Origin: Rotaria socialis
Taxonomy: Eukaryota; Rotifera; Eurotatoria; Philodinida; Philodinidae
Direction: 5' to 3'
Length of the DNA stretch: 64,000 nucleotides
Assembly: GCA_905331475.1 (NCBI GenBank)
Contig: CAJNYU010000505.1
Coordinates: 269,733-333,732 of the forward strand
The notes below the pieces were generated by a model. That model saw only the letters and a program-made list of their open reading frames with translations. It was not told where the DNA came from and ran no database searches. The position numbers were made by a program, and so were the translations under genes. Shown here one piece after another: positions 39,712 through 50,393 of the stretch (position 1 is the stretch's first letter; each line of letters begins with the position of its first letter).

Positions 39712-41238
39712 CAAGCTCTTATTTTTCACCTCAGAAAATAAGTTTTTATTAGTAATCGGTCTTCCTATAGCTAATTTTTGAACAACAGCTTTAACTGACA
39801 AAATCTATGAATGGATTACACAAAAACAAATAGTCAACCTATGGAAATTTTTTGGAAAATTCATAGAGTCGCCAAATACGGTCAAAAAAGCATTTAACCG
39901 GTTCAATTACATTTCGCACATTTACATACAAAGTAGAGTTTCCAATCAAACACATTTTAAGTATAATAGCTTTTGTTACAGTGAAGCAGTTTTAACTTTG
40001 ACTAAAATTAATGCTGGCAATTGCTACTCCTTCTTGCCATTGAACTATCAACTATTTACTTGTGTTAACCGCAATGCTAGTATTGAACAAGTTCAGCTGG
40101 TCACCAATATATCTTATAGTTTTTGCATTCAAAATGCACTTGACTTGATTCTCATGCTTTCGCTTTCAACGCATCCAAGTTGTCCGATATTATTCAAATT
40201 ATACTTAGGCAATAAATTATTTAAAAACTCTTCATCGATTACTATTCTTATTGTAAAGTAAAAATACGCCTAATAGTACCATTTTAAGACGTGTCCGATC
40301 ATCAAAAAGGGATCCAATTTCTAGATCTAATGTATACAAGTCGCATAGAAAGTATTAGAGAATCTAGTTTATAGATTACAATTAGCAGTGTGTCTGTGTG
40401 CCGAAAGTGGGAGTGTGGGTGTGGATGTAGAGCGATCTGCGCGTGAAACAAGTAGAACAGTGGCAACCGAGTCCACATTATTCAATCGAGTGTATATTTA
40501 TTCTGATTACTGTACTGACAAGGACATCAAAAGATGTCCAAATATTTTCATGAAATTGAGTAAAATCTACTCACCAACAGACAATGTTGGACGTATAGGC
40601 AATATATCTGAAAGAATCAGAAATGAGATATAGATAAATTGAAGATGGTACTCTGTATAGTTATGTCTGCTTTTCTAGCGCTTTCTAACGTCTAAAATTA
40701 TTTCTACTGCTGACACGAAATACGTGAAACCTGAAACATGCTAATTATGCCGCTGAAATGAAGATTATAGAAAGAGAAAAGTCAAAGTTTGCGTACTTCA
40801 AAGTAAGAGCGAAGCACTATACTGCATTCTTAAATGTAAATGCTACAGACCCGTTTTAATTACTTGGTATTATTTGATACTAGAGTCAAAAATAATTACC
40901 GCTCCGATAACTATGAATATGAGATAGTATTTTTTGATTGAGAGAATTCAGCAGTAAACAATGGACAAGTTGACTTCTCTCGCAGTTTTGTTGTTTTGAA
41001 ACATAATATTCAGTTAGCCATACACAATATAACGATTTTGAATGACAGTATACTTCTGTTTGTGTAAACGAATAGTTAAAATATAGCATACACACCTTTG
41101 AAAGAATATCTGAAAAGGTGTATCTTGAAGTGATTTTCATCTAGATGGATAAATTAATTTGTTATCGATTACAGCGAAACAAGAAATTATGAGATTAAAA
41201 ATGATAAAAAATATTCTAGTAAATTGTGATTGAGAATT
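39712..41238. other. Non-coding stretch, nothing recognised
   Basis: Includes ORFs of up to 87 codons (for example 39998-40261) with no recognisable motif. A GTGTGTCTGTGTGCC..GTGGGTGTGG patch lies at 40388-40430. No gene call is supported. Confidence 0.45.
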
Positions 41239-41811
41239 TCATTTCCTTAGTTCAAAATACTCACTGCTTTCTTGTACTTCTTTGATGTAGATGATTCGAT
41301 TCCAATCAATTTTATTGTTATCAACAATTATGGATTTGCTGATATCTCCTTGAATGAGTGTTTGAAGTGCTCCTTGAATTTCGTTAAGCTTTGACACAAG
41401 TAGATCAATATCATTTTCAAGAAAATTATCTTCTTCTCGTCGTTGACGAATTTCAGTTGTAATTCGTTCAAATTGTTCTTTTATTTTTATTCTTTGCCTA
41501 TTAATTGATGTAGTAAGGTCCTCGCTAGCTTTTCTTGCTGCTTTTTCGACTCTTTCGATCGTTGAGTTTTTCCATTGGTCAATTTGAATGAAGAGATCCG
41601 ATGACAAAACAGTTGAGTTTTCTAGTTTTTGAATTTTTTCAAGTAGTTGATCATGTGACAGCACGATTTCATCATCGAATCTTTTTGTCAACTGCTGTTC
41701 ATGTTCTCTGTAATCTCTTCGACAAAAATATTTTTTACATCCAAAACAGTAGTTTGTACCCGATAGTTTATTGCAGAATGAACAAAGATTTGTTTCACTT
41801 GGCGTTGCCAT
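41239..41811 (-). CDS. B-box-like zinc-binding and coiled-coil protein
   Basis: Single-exon ORF of 190 aa from MATPSETNLC; an ATG four codons upstream (41823) is possible. The N-terminus has a cysteine-rich module, C10-x2-C13-x8-C22-x2-C25-x4-C30-x2-D33-x3-H37, resembling a B-box or related short zinc finger. The rest (about 45-160) is predicted coiled coil: charged heptads with IKEQFERITTEIRQRREE. There is no RING and no NHL/SPRY domain. Short proteins with MAT..LC..C..C..C..C followed by a coil are common in bdelloid genomes, often as multicopy families; function is unknown. It could be the N-terminal part of a larger NHL-type protein, but an in-frame TGA ends it and no donor is obvious. 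Confidence 0.65.
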   Translation of the reverse strand: MATPSETNLCSFCNKLSGTNYCFGCKKYFCRRDYREHEQQLTKRFDDEIVLSHDQLLEKIQKLENSTVLSSDLFIQIDQWKNSTIERVEKAARKASEDLTTSINRQRIKIKEQFERITTEIRQRREEDNFLENDIDLLVSKLNEIQGALQTLIQGDISKSIIVDNNKIDWNRIIYIKEVQESSEYFELRK

Positions 41812-42320
41812 TGGTTTTTTCAAAAAAAATTTGTCCTGTTCTTTAATTTATAATTACGTGGAATATCTTATATAAGCTAGATCTAAAGTGGTTTAATATA
41901 GAAAAAGATAACGTGTATGAGGGAAATTGTGTTTCTATTTGTTACTTGTATTTTCACTGTAAACAATCAAGACGCATGAAGTGTATAAATAAGACGATTC
42001 GTTCGTATAAACAAGATGCTTAGCGTCATTTCTGATTGGTTAGTCAAAGTCTCATTTAGACACTTGAAGTGTCCGTGGATAAGGCCCCAGACACATAAAA
42101 AAAATGCGATAGAATTAATTCTGTTTTAATTCAACAGCCATCCACACCAACAAATTAATCCACCAGTGAAAATGTGAAAAAAGCCTCTTTCATGGGTGTA
42201 AAGTGCATAGTAAAAATTATGAATACATCACGTATATGTATGTGTTGAATGAACGTATCAATTCAATAACTAGGCTCATGTGTAAGACAGAAACCTATTT
42301 TTTCTGGATTGAATATAGGG
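41812..42320. other. Intergenic region, nothing recognised
   Basis: Promoter side of the B-box-like gene. No conserved coding segment was seen. Confidence 0.4.
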
Positions 42321-42339
42321 GGTCTATAATTTTGGTACA

Positions 42340-43570
42340 CCCTGTAGCTTGGTCATAAACAACAGAGACGTGGCTCGTCGATACAAATATCCGCCGAAGG
42401 ACTGTTTCGTTGTAATTATAACCACAAGCATCATCGAAATAAGCACCATTTTTAATTAGAGCAACACGAACGTTGAGATGTTCCTTTGAATCATTGCAGA
42501 AAAATTCATTTTTTTGACATGCACCATTCGGACATTGTTGAGGGTGTAGATCGGTTCATCAGGGCGACATCCACACCATCTAGATTTCTTGTCCAATTAA
42601 ATGTCAGCATTGTTTTCTTTTAAAAGTATGTGAAAGAACAGAAAATTATACAATATTGCATGAAAAAATAATTAGTTAATGTTCACAGACAATTAGCTGG
42701 TATACCATCTTCACTGGCCTTGATAGCTGAATGCAAATAACTAATTTGCTCATCAACGAACTGCTTGAAAAAAGTTTTACACGATAATACCATTTCACTA
42801 CTGTTTTTCATTTAAGCTTAATAGTATATGGAAAACTATTGCAGTTCAATATCTTACTCATCCGCTCGGTTGAAACAAAATGCAACCATGTATTAATGCG
42901 TTCATTAGTAATGATTAAGATACACCAAAATTAGTAAGAGTGACACCTTAATACCATATAATAAGTTTTCTTATTGTATGTACCGGTTGTATTGATACTC
43001 GTTTAAGAAAATACGAATGAACATTTTAGTTTTCAAAACTTTTCAATGAACATTTTTAGAATCAAACCTATCTGGCACGGTTTTTATAGTAAATTTTCAA
43101 TAATCCAGCAGAATTTTAAACTTTTAAGAAAAAAATCTTCATAGTGGGAAATATTAAGATGAACAACATGTATTCTAGTCGATCCTCAAATACAATTTTT
43201 TAGAAAAATCTGCAAAAAAAGTTCACTTTTATCCTTTTTCCAACGGGGAGAGAAGAAGCTTATTGCCGGCAAAGCAATCAGGGATTTATTTCCTACTATA
43301 GGACGATTGTCATTGTGCTACATAATGAAAACTAAATGCTGTATCAGATGCACCCAGAGCCCATCGTCTGATACTCAAAAAACCGAAAGCAATCAATGAC
43401 AATCTTCGCTATCAGAAAATCAGCTTCTCTTCACAGATACTAATACGGATCTAAAACACGATTATCATCTTGCTTCGTGATGGCAACAAAAAGTGTACCG
43501 AGAAACAAACTGATGATGAAAATACAGATAGCAATTAAAGACAATCAAATAAAATAGCTTTCCCCCCTTG
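42340..43570 (-). pseudogene. Decayed extracellular/transmembrane gene remnants
   Basis: Two separated stretches read as coding on minus. At about 42343-42560 a frame gives CPNGACQKNEFFCNDSKEH and on through YFDDACGYNYNETVLRRIF, a cysteine-rich, extracellular-looking segment. At about 43450-43555 another gives LSLIAICIFIISLFLGTLFV followed by AITKQDDNRVLDP and a good donor, a single membrane helix plus juxtamembrane segment. Stops and frame changes lie around both. They may be parts of one decayed single-pass membrane protein or unrelated fragments. The right part (42315-42345, CTATAATTTTGGTACACCCTG) resembles a Tc1/mariner-type end. Confidence 0.3.
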
Positions 43571-43867
43571 CCTTTTTTTTCGACGAAAAAACGATTTTCA
43601 TCACAATTAGAAAATTCAATGAAAATACTTCCGAAATCAAAATTAAAAAAAATCTATCATCCATACTTTGGTGTATCTTTATCTCCTCTTTCCAACGATA
43701 ATGCAAATAAAACACACCGTATTGACATATTATTATGATGACGATAGTTTAAGTATGATCAAATAGCACAAAACATGGACTATTCTTTTCTGTCAGGCTA
43801 TGGAAAATGAAAGCTTCTTAAAACTTGCCATATATTACTTTCAAACAGAAACTTATAATTGAATTGT

Positions 43868-44133
43868 GATGCTTACAACTCTACAAAACGGGCGGTGTCG
43901 GATCGATCCACAAGATAGTCCTATTTCAAAATCATTTCGTCACTGTCGCTGGGAATTTATGTTGTCTGCTTTAATGCAATACACGTCTTGATACATATGG
44001 ACGATTTTCATGGACACTTCATCGCATATTCAATGAAATAGGTCAATAGCCTTCCGATACCACGTTTCTCCTTCACATAACAACATAAAGTACCTGTGAT
44101 CACTACTTCAGTCCAATCGGAAAGTGCCATTAT
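43868..44133 (-). pseudogene. GNAT-type N-acetyltransferase remnant
   Basis: The minus strand reads MALSDWTEVVITGTLCCYVK, then EKRGIGRLLTYFIEYAM. The RGIGRLL segment fits the acetyl-CoA-binding motif A of the GNAT fold (R/Q-x-x-G-x-G/A followed by hydrophobic residues). In-frame stops follow (after AMKCP and again further on), so it is broken. It lies 200 bp downstream of the racemase, same strand. Assignment rests on one motif. Confidence 0.4.
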
Positions 44134-44332
44134 TTTCCGGTTTGATTTAATTTAGCGAAAGCTACAAAATTGTAAAAAAATCTGTACCAGAGAGACAAGC
44201 ATGATGCGTATATTTAAAATCAAATTATTAATGCTAGTGTTCTTTGTTTAAAAATTTAATGCAACACGTCTAATACAGACGATTCGAGAGTTTATTGGCG
44301 ATGCTTTTGCTCATGGTTTTTTTACGATTATT

Positions 44333-45339
44333 CTATGGCAAAACGGCTTTGATACTTTGTCGACCGAGTTGATAGTCCACTGCTAGTTGCGCCTAAGTGA
44401 TAATATGATTGGACATCGAAAACGAAACAAATCTTGTTGTTCTTACATGAAGTTGTGTTGAATCAAAGAGAAGAACATGAGGTATGTCATTTTGCTTGAT
44501 AAGCACTGGTATTTCTATGAGAGTATGTAAGATAAACTCACGGTAAATAGGAATCAATCGCATTAAAATTCTCACCAGTACAACCGAGAACAATACCCTC
44601 GATATTCTGTTCATCGTTCAAACGTTGAATTACTTTTAAAAAAGTTTTTTTCGATTCTTCAGTGACTATATTGAATGATAATTCATTCATAATAATATCA
44701 TTCAATCGCACCATCTCTTCTTCGTCTGGAAAAATCACCTCCAGTCCGTGCTCAATCAAACGTTGAACAACTTGACTATCGAATTTCATCGCAAAACATG
44801 TACCCAAAAATCCAATCTAAAGACACTGCTAAACTCGCTATTGTTATTATTTCGAAATCTACTTTGTGAATTTTTTTCTGTTTTATACTAAAGGCAACAG
44901 TATCACCGATGTGCAGAACAACCAAATCTGGATAACATTCAGTAATCCTTGGTACAGCAATATGAGCTAATCAGATAATAAATCTACTATTGATAAAAGA
45001 AATCAAGCAACTGTACATGTGTTTGAGCCAAGGATCAGAAAATCGATACCACTATTGACTAGCTGATGAACACCTTCCATAAGATAGTCAATAGCTTTGG
45101 ACCATTCATTTTGTTCGAGTAGTTTGACATAATAGAAAACATTCAGAGACACAATGTGAATGCAACTGCCATGACCTGGCAATGCTTCGTTCACCATGCG
45201 GTTGATATAATTATAATACTTCAATCAAAAGCACATGTGAATAAGAGTTACTTAGTTCAAAACTTACATCAATTGTTGAAACATAAGTCAACCCACCGAG
45301 TAGGCCACATATGCGTTGTTCTCTTATATTGCTTTCCAT
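44333..45339 (-). CDS. Asp/Glu racemase family protein (aspartate racemase-like)
   Basis: Six exons: 45268-45339, 45017-45218, 44863-44966, 44576-44816, 44447-44514, 44333-44392, giving 248 aa with every phase agreeing. The family interconverts L- and D-aspartate (or glutamate) without cofactor, using two cysteines. Seen: GLLGG..YVSTIDYYNYIN at the start, HIGD, KIGFLGTCF, FPDEEE, and LGCTEIPVLI with the second catalytic Cys205. At the first catalytic position the usual (C)TNT is ILGSNTSH, so Gly88 stands where Cys is expected. The exon 44576-44816 must end at the GTGAGA donor inside GGTGAG to restore LGCTEI; reading on gives a false stop. The gene is most like bacterial members, so interdomain transfer followed by intron gain is plausible but not shown here. 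Catalytic competence as a racemase is doubtful. Confidence 0.88.
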
Positions 45340-46290
45340 TTAGTGATGATAAGAGTGAAACTACTGTAACTAAATGAATGCAAGACGAATTAATGCTGTT
45401 ATCAGTTCTTATCATTACTAGGCGCAAAAAGACAGAACAGAACTCGTAGATAACATTCGCGGTTCAACTGCGAAAGTATGACATACATGATTTGTATGCA
45501 TTCGATCCTCTTCTTGAGGATGTGTGCATCGTGATATGGAGTCCATATTTAACAAAGCGTCAACACCATCGAGCCGCTTCGCTCGTCAGTCATTATTTCA
45601 GTGAAAGTTTCAATCACAAAAAATAGGGATTCTTCATAGAAGTTTCATGATAAAATTGGTTCAAGATCAAACAAACTCAGTTGACAATACCGACATGGGC
45701 GTACTGAATCATGTATCAATCAGTAGTAGTATTCAATTTTGAAGAGAAGAATTATCTTTTTGTTCTGAACTACACATTTTTCTCAAAACGATGACAATCG
45801 ACTTGTTGGTTTCATCAATGACTGTCAGTCTAATTAAGCTGGCGTGAGCAATGTATTGCAAAATGCACAGTAATAACGCCAGAAAGAAAAAGCAGGCACA
45901 ATCAACACGTTTAATGATGACGACTAACTGAAAAGGAAAATTAAGGGGAAAGAAAAAACCTCTACGTTGCAAGTTTTGATAATAATTATTTCTCCTTTAT
46001 TAACAATACTCGAGTGCTTGAAACGATTCATCTTCCGTGAGCGTACCCATGACTTCTTATTTGAGGTCCGAAGTGCTCGAGTTATCTTACCTGTCGCCGA
46101 ATGGAAGATAATCATTGAGATCTTATGTCCACACGGATGCTTCAGCATTGTACCTATGATGAAGTTGAAGTGGCTAAGTTTCTCAGGACGACTAATTTTT
46201 TCCGATTCGATGCGTTCGCGTATCGGACTTCCAATAAGTAAAAAGCTGTGTAATATCTGTTATTCTTGTTTTGTTAAGAAGGTTGATATA
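45340..46290. other. Unassigned stretch before the palindrome
   Basis: Contains overlapping short ORFs on both strands. On minus, MLKHPCGHKISMIIFHSATG ends at a good donor (GTAAGATAAC, near 46082-46091), which hints at a lost or partial gene, but no continuation was found. Confidence 0.3.
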
Positions 46291-46406
46291 TTAGACATGA
46301 TTTAATTCTCTTCTTTTATTTTATTTTAATTTATTTTAAATTTAAATCAATTTAATTTGACTTGATTTGATCTTATAGTTTATTAATTTAAATTTAAATT
46401 TAAAAT

Positions 46407-46462
46407 TTACAAATTGTGACGTTTCGTATCTCGATAAGATACTTCATCAGACATAAAAATTT
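46407..46462 (-). ncRNA. Hammerhead ribozyme motif (left arm, inverted copy)
   Basis: Exact mirror of the right-arm motif on the minus strand: TCATCAG at 46444-46450 and GTTTC at 46421-46425 read as CTGATGA and GAAAC on minus, with the same six-pair stem II. Confidence 0.75.
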
Positions 46463-46659
46463 AGACAAATGACATATGTACAAATAAACAAATTTTCTTT
46501 TCTTTCAGTATTAGTCATACTGTTGATAGTGATACGGAAAACAAGACGGTAATAGTAATAGCTAGCTAAGGATTGAATCCTTTTCCGTATCACTATCAAC
46601 AGTATGACTAATACTGAAAGAAAAGAAAATTTGTTTATTTGTACATATGTCATTTGTCT

Positions 46660-46715
46660 AAATTTTTATGTCTGATGAAGTATCTTATCGAGATACGAAA
46701 CGTCACAATTTGTAA
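46660..46715 (+). ncRNA. Hammerhead ribozyme motif (right arm)
   Basis: CTGATGA at 46672-46678, stem II GTATCT/AGATAC (46680-46685 with 46691-46696) closed by a TATCG loop, GAAAC at 46697-46701, then GTC at 46702-46704. TGT before the core can pair with ACA after GTC as the start of stem I, and AAATTT blocks on both sides extend it. Stem III is minimal (ACGT), as in the hammerheads described in Penelope-like retroelements and retrozymes, which may work as dimers. Confidence 0.75.
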
Positions 46716-46831
46716 ATTTTAAATTTAAATTTAAATTAATAAACTATAAGATCAAATCAAGTCAAATTAAATTGATTTAAATTTAAAATAAATTAAAATA
46801 AAATAAAAGAAGAGAATTAAATCATGTCTAA

Positions 46832-47382
46832 NNNNNNNNNNNNNNNNNNNNNNNNNNNNNNNNNNNNNNNNNNNNNNNNNNNNNNNNNNNNNNNNNNNNN
46901 NNNNNNNNNNNNNNNNNNNNNNNNNNNNNNNNNNNNNNNNNNNNNNNNNNNNNNNNNNNNNNNNNNNNNNNNNNNNNNNNNNNNNNNNNNNNNNNNNNNN
47001 NNNNNNNNNNNNNNNNNNNNNNNNNNNNNNNNNNNNNNNNNNNNNNNNNNNNNNNNNNNNNNNNNNNNNNNNNNNNNNNNNNNNNNNNNNNNNNNNNNNN
47101 NNNNNNNNNNNNNNNNNNNNNNNNNNNNNNNNNNNNNNNNNNNNNNNNNNNNNNNNNNNNNNNNNNNNNNNNNNNNNNNNNNNNNNNNNNNNNNNNNNNN
47201 NNNNNNNNNNNNNNNNNNNNNNNNNNNNNNNNNNNNNNNNNNNNNNNNNNNNNNNNNNNNNNNNNNNNNNNNNNNNNNNNNNNNNNNNNNNNNNNNNNNN
47301 NNNNNNNNNNNNNNNNNNNNNNNNNNNNNNNNNNNNNNNNNNNNNNNNNNNNNNNNNNNNNNNNNNNNNNNNNNNNNNNNNN
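46832..47382. other. Assembly gap (551 N)
   Basis: Run of N starting directly at the end of the palindrome's right arm and ending at a short TA repeat. Reading frames crossing it are meaningless. Confidence 0.99.
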
Positions 47383-47419
47383 TATATATATATATATCAG
47401 TTGAAAAAGTGTAATCCTT

Positions 47420-47795
47420 TGAACGAAGAATAAAAAACCCTTTTGATGATGGAGTAGAACAATAAATCCCCGTAAATCCCTCACCGTAGAATAAAATACC
47501 CTTTTTAAGTAAGTAATAAACCCTTTTCTCGAGACCGTAGAATAAAATACCCTTAGTACGAAAGTAATAAACCCTTTTATTGAAACCGCATATTAAAATA
47601 CCCTTGAAGATAAAATCATATACCCTTCTCCTTAAATCTCAGATTAATAAACCCTTTTTGTTCTTGTATCATCTTTTTTTCATATACCCTTCGTTTCATA
47701 AACCCTTTAAGGGTTTATGGCGTTGTCATAAACCCTTCAAGGGTTTAGCATGATTTGTAGAAAGGACAAGGGTTTATTATTCTACTCTTTTTTTT
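47420..47795. repeat. Degenerate ATAAACCCTT / ATACCCTT repeat cluster, possible MITE
   Basis: At least ten copies of WTAAACCCTT or ATACCCTT spaced about 25-40 bp, several preceded by GTAGAATAAA, followed near 47703-47775 by the inverted form AAGGGTTTAT in small palindromes. The left edge reads GGAGTAGAACAATAAATCCC and the right edge, inverted, GAGTAGAATAATAAACCCTT, which suggests terminal inverted repeats of one element. It ends about 14 bp from the protease stop codon on the opposite side. Confidence 0.6.
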
Positions 47796-47808
47796 TACAG
47801 TGTGGTGC

Positions 47809-49046
47809 TCAGGGTGTGTGGGTGTCATCATCTTCATCATTGTTTTCCTCACTGCTATTGGCCGGATGATAATTCATTGAATCGTCATTATTTCCATTGC
47901 CTTGACTGAGATCATCCGTAGCCAATTTACGAATAGTCCAGGCGTCAAAGCAATATTCAGCGTGGGTCATATATTTATATGGAATATAACAATATCCTTT
48001 GTCTCCCTAAAACATGACATAAAGTATAAAATAATGTATTGCGAAGGACATCAGTTGTTTTTGCTTTTCTTCATAAAAAAAGATAGATTCGAAATTTTTC
48101 GAATGCTGTAGAAATTTTCAATAAAATCTGTCAGAATGCAAAATAAAATATTGTTTTTACCCAATCTTCTCCCCATGAATTTCGGACAATAAATGAGTTT
48201 GATGTATCACTGTATCCGACAGCTAGAAGTGCATGACTGAAATAAACAAAGATATTTTTACGAATAATTTTTTTAACTAAAACATAATGCTTAACCCTCC
48301 GATTGATCTTTGGATAATATCCGTTAAACCAGGATATGGAACAATACCATTTGCTGATGCTTTAGCAAACAATTTAAATAGTACTAAACCGAATGCAAAT
48401 GGCAAGCCTTGTGCCAAACATGATTTCATTTCATTCAAGTTAATACCCACTTGCAGTGCATCGGTGATTGTATGACCTGCTGCATCTTGATAGGCTTCTT
48501 CACTTGGTTTCGTATTTACTTGTGAAATATCATATGGCCAAACCGATTCAAGACGAACTCCGAATTCTTCCAATCCTTCAATACCATCTGTCATTGTACA
48601 ACCAGAGTCAGTTATAGTAGCTGGATTTGCTTTAGCATGACCGTTATAATAAATAAATAGACGACTAACAGCAATATCATTACCGTCCCACTTCTTGGTA
48701 ATATATTCATAAGCACCTGTAAAAAAGAGATTAGGCCATATAAATGATTTATGATCACTAAATCTTACCAGCAAGAGCGTTCGCTGAACCAAATTGAAAA
48801 ATAATGAGATAGGAGAGAGCTATTGGTATTCACTTACCAGCTGCCGATTTGTGATTGATCTTCGACAGGTGTCATATCGGATCGAAGATCAACGCTAGAT
48901 GGAAGTTGATCAGCACTGTAAATCATATGATCATGAAATAGCTGACGTAAATTATCTTTGCTCGGTAAACGATCTGATCGACGAAGACTGTTGATGCGAT
49001 ATTTTTTACCAGATAGTTTATTTGCCAAATACGACTTAAGAGTCAT
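47809..49046 (-). CDS. Papain-family (C1) cysteine protease, bacterial-type, with doubtful splice site
   Basis: Five exons: 48838-49046, 48769-48788, 48296-48716, 48161-48236, 47809-48006, giving 307 aa. Active-site Cys70 is in the GSC-SANALAGAYEY motif (split over intron 1), His218 in HALLAVGY, Asn236 in RNSWGEDWGDKGY; the oxyanion Gln is in DQSQIGSC. The short N-terminal region has no signal peptide or long inhibitory propeptide, and the tail is acidic (EENNDEDDD). This layout resembles the papain-like proteases of bacteria and bdelloids rather than cathepsin L/B. Oddity: in-frame joining of exon 1 to the 20-nt exon 2 needs an acceptor ending GG (TTTGG|TTC). The nearby AG shifts the frame right after the catalytic Cys. 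It is either a non-canonical intron or a recently broken copy. Confidence 0.8.
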
Positions 49047-49676
49047 CTTTTACGATGAAGATGTGTTCAATGGAATTTAAAAAAATATTATTGTATACTT
49101 CCAATCTGTGTTGCCGATACTGGATGCAATCACTTATTAATGTACGATAGTAATTTGCAAGCAAACAGTAATAGCCTCTTTTGGTCCCTACGCAAGGCAA
49201 GGTCGATTATTCATGTCAGTCATTCTCGTTATTTTGTTTTTTCTTGCGTTTTTTTAGCAATTTACGCCAGGGCCGTGGTAATGTGTTTGTTTTCTTTTTT
49301 GCCTCATAAAAACTTCATTTATGCTAAAAATATCATATATTTGATATTCATTTCGATGATGAATCATCATACTTTCAATCGAATATTTTCTACCATTAAG
49401 TGAATGATGATTTGGGAGACCTCGTTTCAACGTATCAACATGATGTTTTTCATAAAGAAAAGCATTTAATTATATTTGAGTGTATGTACCTATCAACAAA
49501 CTATACGACGAATAATAAAATAATGAGTAAGATTGACTATACAGTAACATCAATAGTCAACATCAACTCGTTTAGTGAAATGGAAAAAAACTCCATGTTT
49601 CTTTATGAGTAATCATCATATATTCACAAGTCATTGCCAATATTGCTGATGTTGTGTACGGAACATATATATACGG
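49047..49676. other. Upstream region of the protease, nothing recognised
   Basis: No conserved coding segment or repeat was seen in these 630 bases. Confidence 0.4.
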
Positions 49677-50393
49677 GTCCGGCAAAAAGTTCTGGGACAT
49701 TGAAAAATGGGATCTCAGTTTTCAGTATCCTATCGACATAAAGTTTGCACATATAACAAACATAATTGTTGATTAACTTCTAAATTACCAGTCACAGTTG
49801 TGGAACTTTTGTTCTTGATATGAAAAACAAAAAATACCGAAGTTACTCAGCATTAACTTGTAATTTAAAATTAACCATCGAAACCTTGCATCACAGGACT
49901 CGATTGAACTCTGATATTCGAAGTTGCTTTTTTGTATGAAGTATTTTCTTCTTTCAAACTGGAAGAAAGACTACTCTGGTGTTACCCTATATTCTGTGAG
50001 AATTTCACGTTAGTTTGTTGTAATCTCTTTCGTATTTGTCTCGAAAACTTGTTTCATTCAAAATCGTTTATAAAAAAGTATAATCTCATTTTGTAAATTT
50101 TTCAATCAACCTTTATAACATTTCTTTCGTGGATAGGTACATACTAGGGCTACATAACGGTTGGTTTTCCGGCTCTTAACAATCACCGGTTATGAAGTTA
50201 TAAGAGGTGCAGTAATATAAGCTAATATTGGTTATATCTCCTGACCAACTAAATATCTATAGCGCGGATTAGTATTAATGATTCATGCCATATATGCTCA
50301 CAAATTTTCAGTCTCATATGTCTTAAAATGGCTGAGATATCAGACCAATATTTGTAGCTAGCGACAATGTTCCAGGACTTATTGCCGCTGGAC
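49677..50393. mobile_element. Candidate Tc1/mariner-like non-autonomous element with diverged ends
   Basis: GTCCGGCAAAAAGTTCTGGG at the left (49677) and, inverted, GTCCAGCGGCAATAAGTCCT at the right end (50393) form imperfect inverted repeats of about 29 bp; GGCAAAAAGTTC is typical of Tc1-like ends. The roughly 715-bp interior has no ORF. Ends are diverged and the target duplication is not certain. Confidence 0.45.

Larger units (their letters stand above)
46291..46831. repeat. Palindrome with 251-bp arms next to assembly gap
   Basis: Left arm 46291-46541 and right arm 46581-46831 are reverse complements with no offset along their whole length that I could detect, around a 39-base loop. The right arm stops only because the N run starts, so the true repeat may be longer. 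The outer parts are very AT-rich (AATTTAAATTTAAA); the inner parts contain the two ribozyme motifs listed separately. Confidence 0.93.

Noticed and set aside
44521-44575. Extending racemase exon 4 to its in-frame stop
   Set aside because: It loses the family motif LGCTE(I); the GTGAGA donor at 44575-44570 restores it with correct phase.
45967-46305. 112-codon plus ORF before the palindrome
   Set aside because: No recognisable motif; it ends inside the palindrome and competes with better splice-like signals on minus.
46824-47484. Long ORFs on both strands across the N run
   Set aside because: They consist of translated N and are artefacts of the gap.
47809-48836. Using the AG at 48783-48784 as the acceptor for the protease micro-exon
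   Set aside because: It shifts the frame directly after the catalytic Cys and destroys the conserved ANALAGAYEY motif, so it cannot be the ancestral site.
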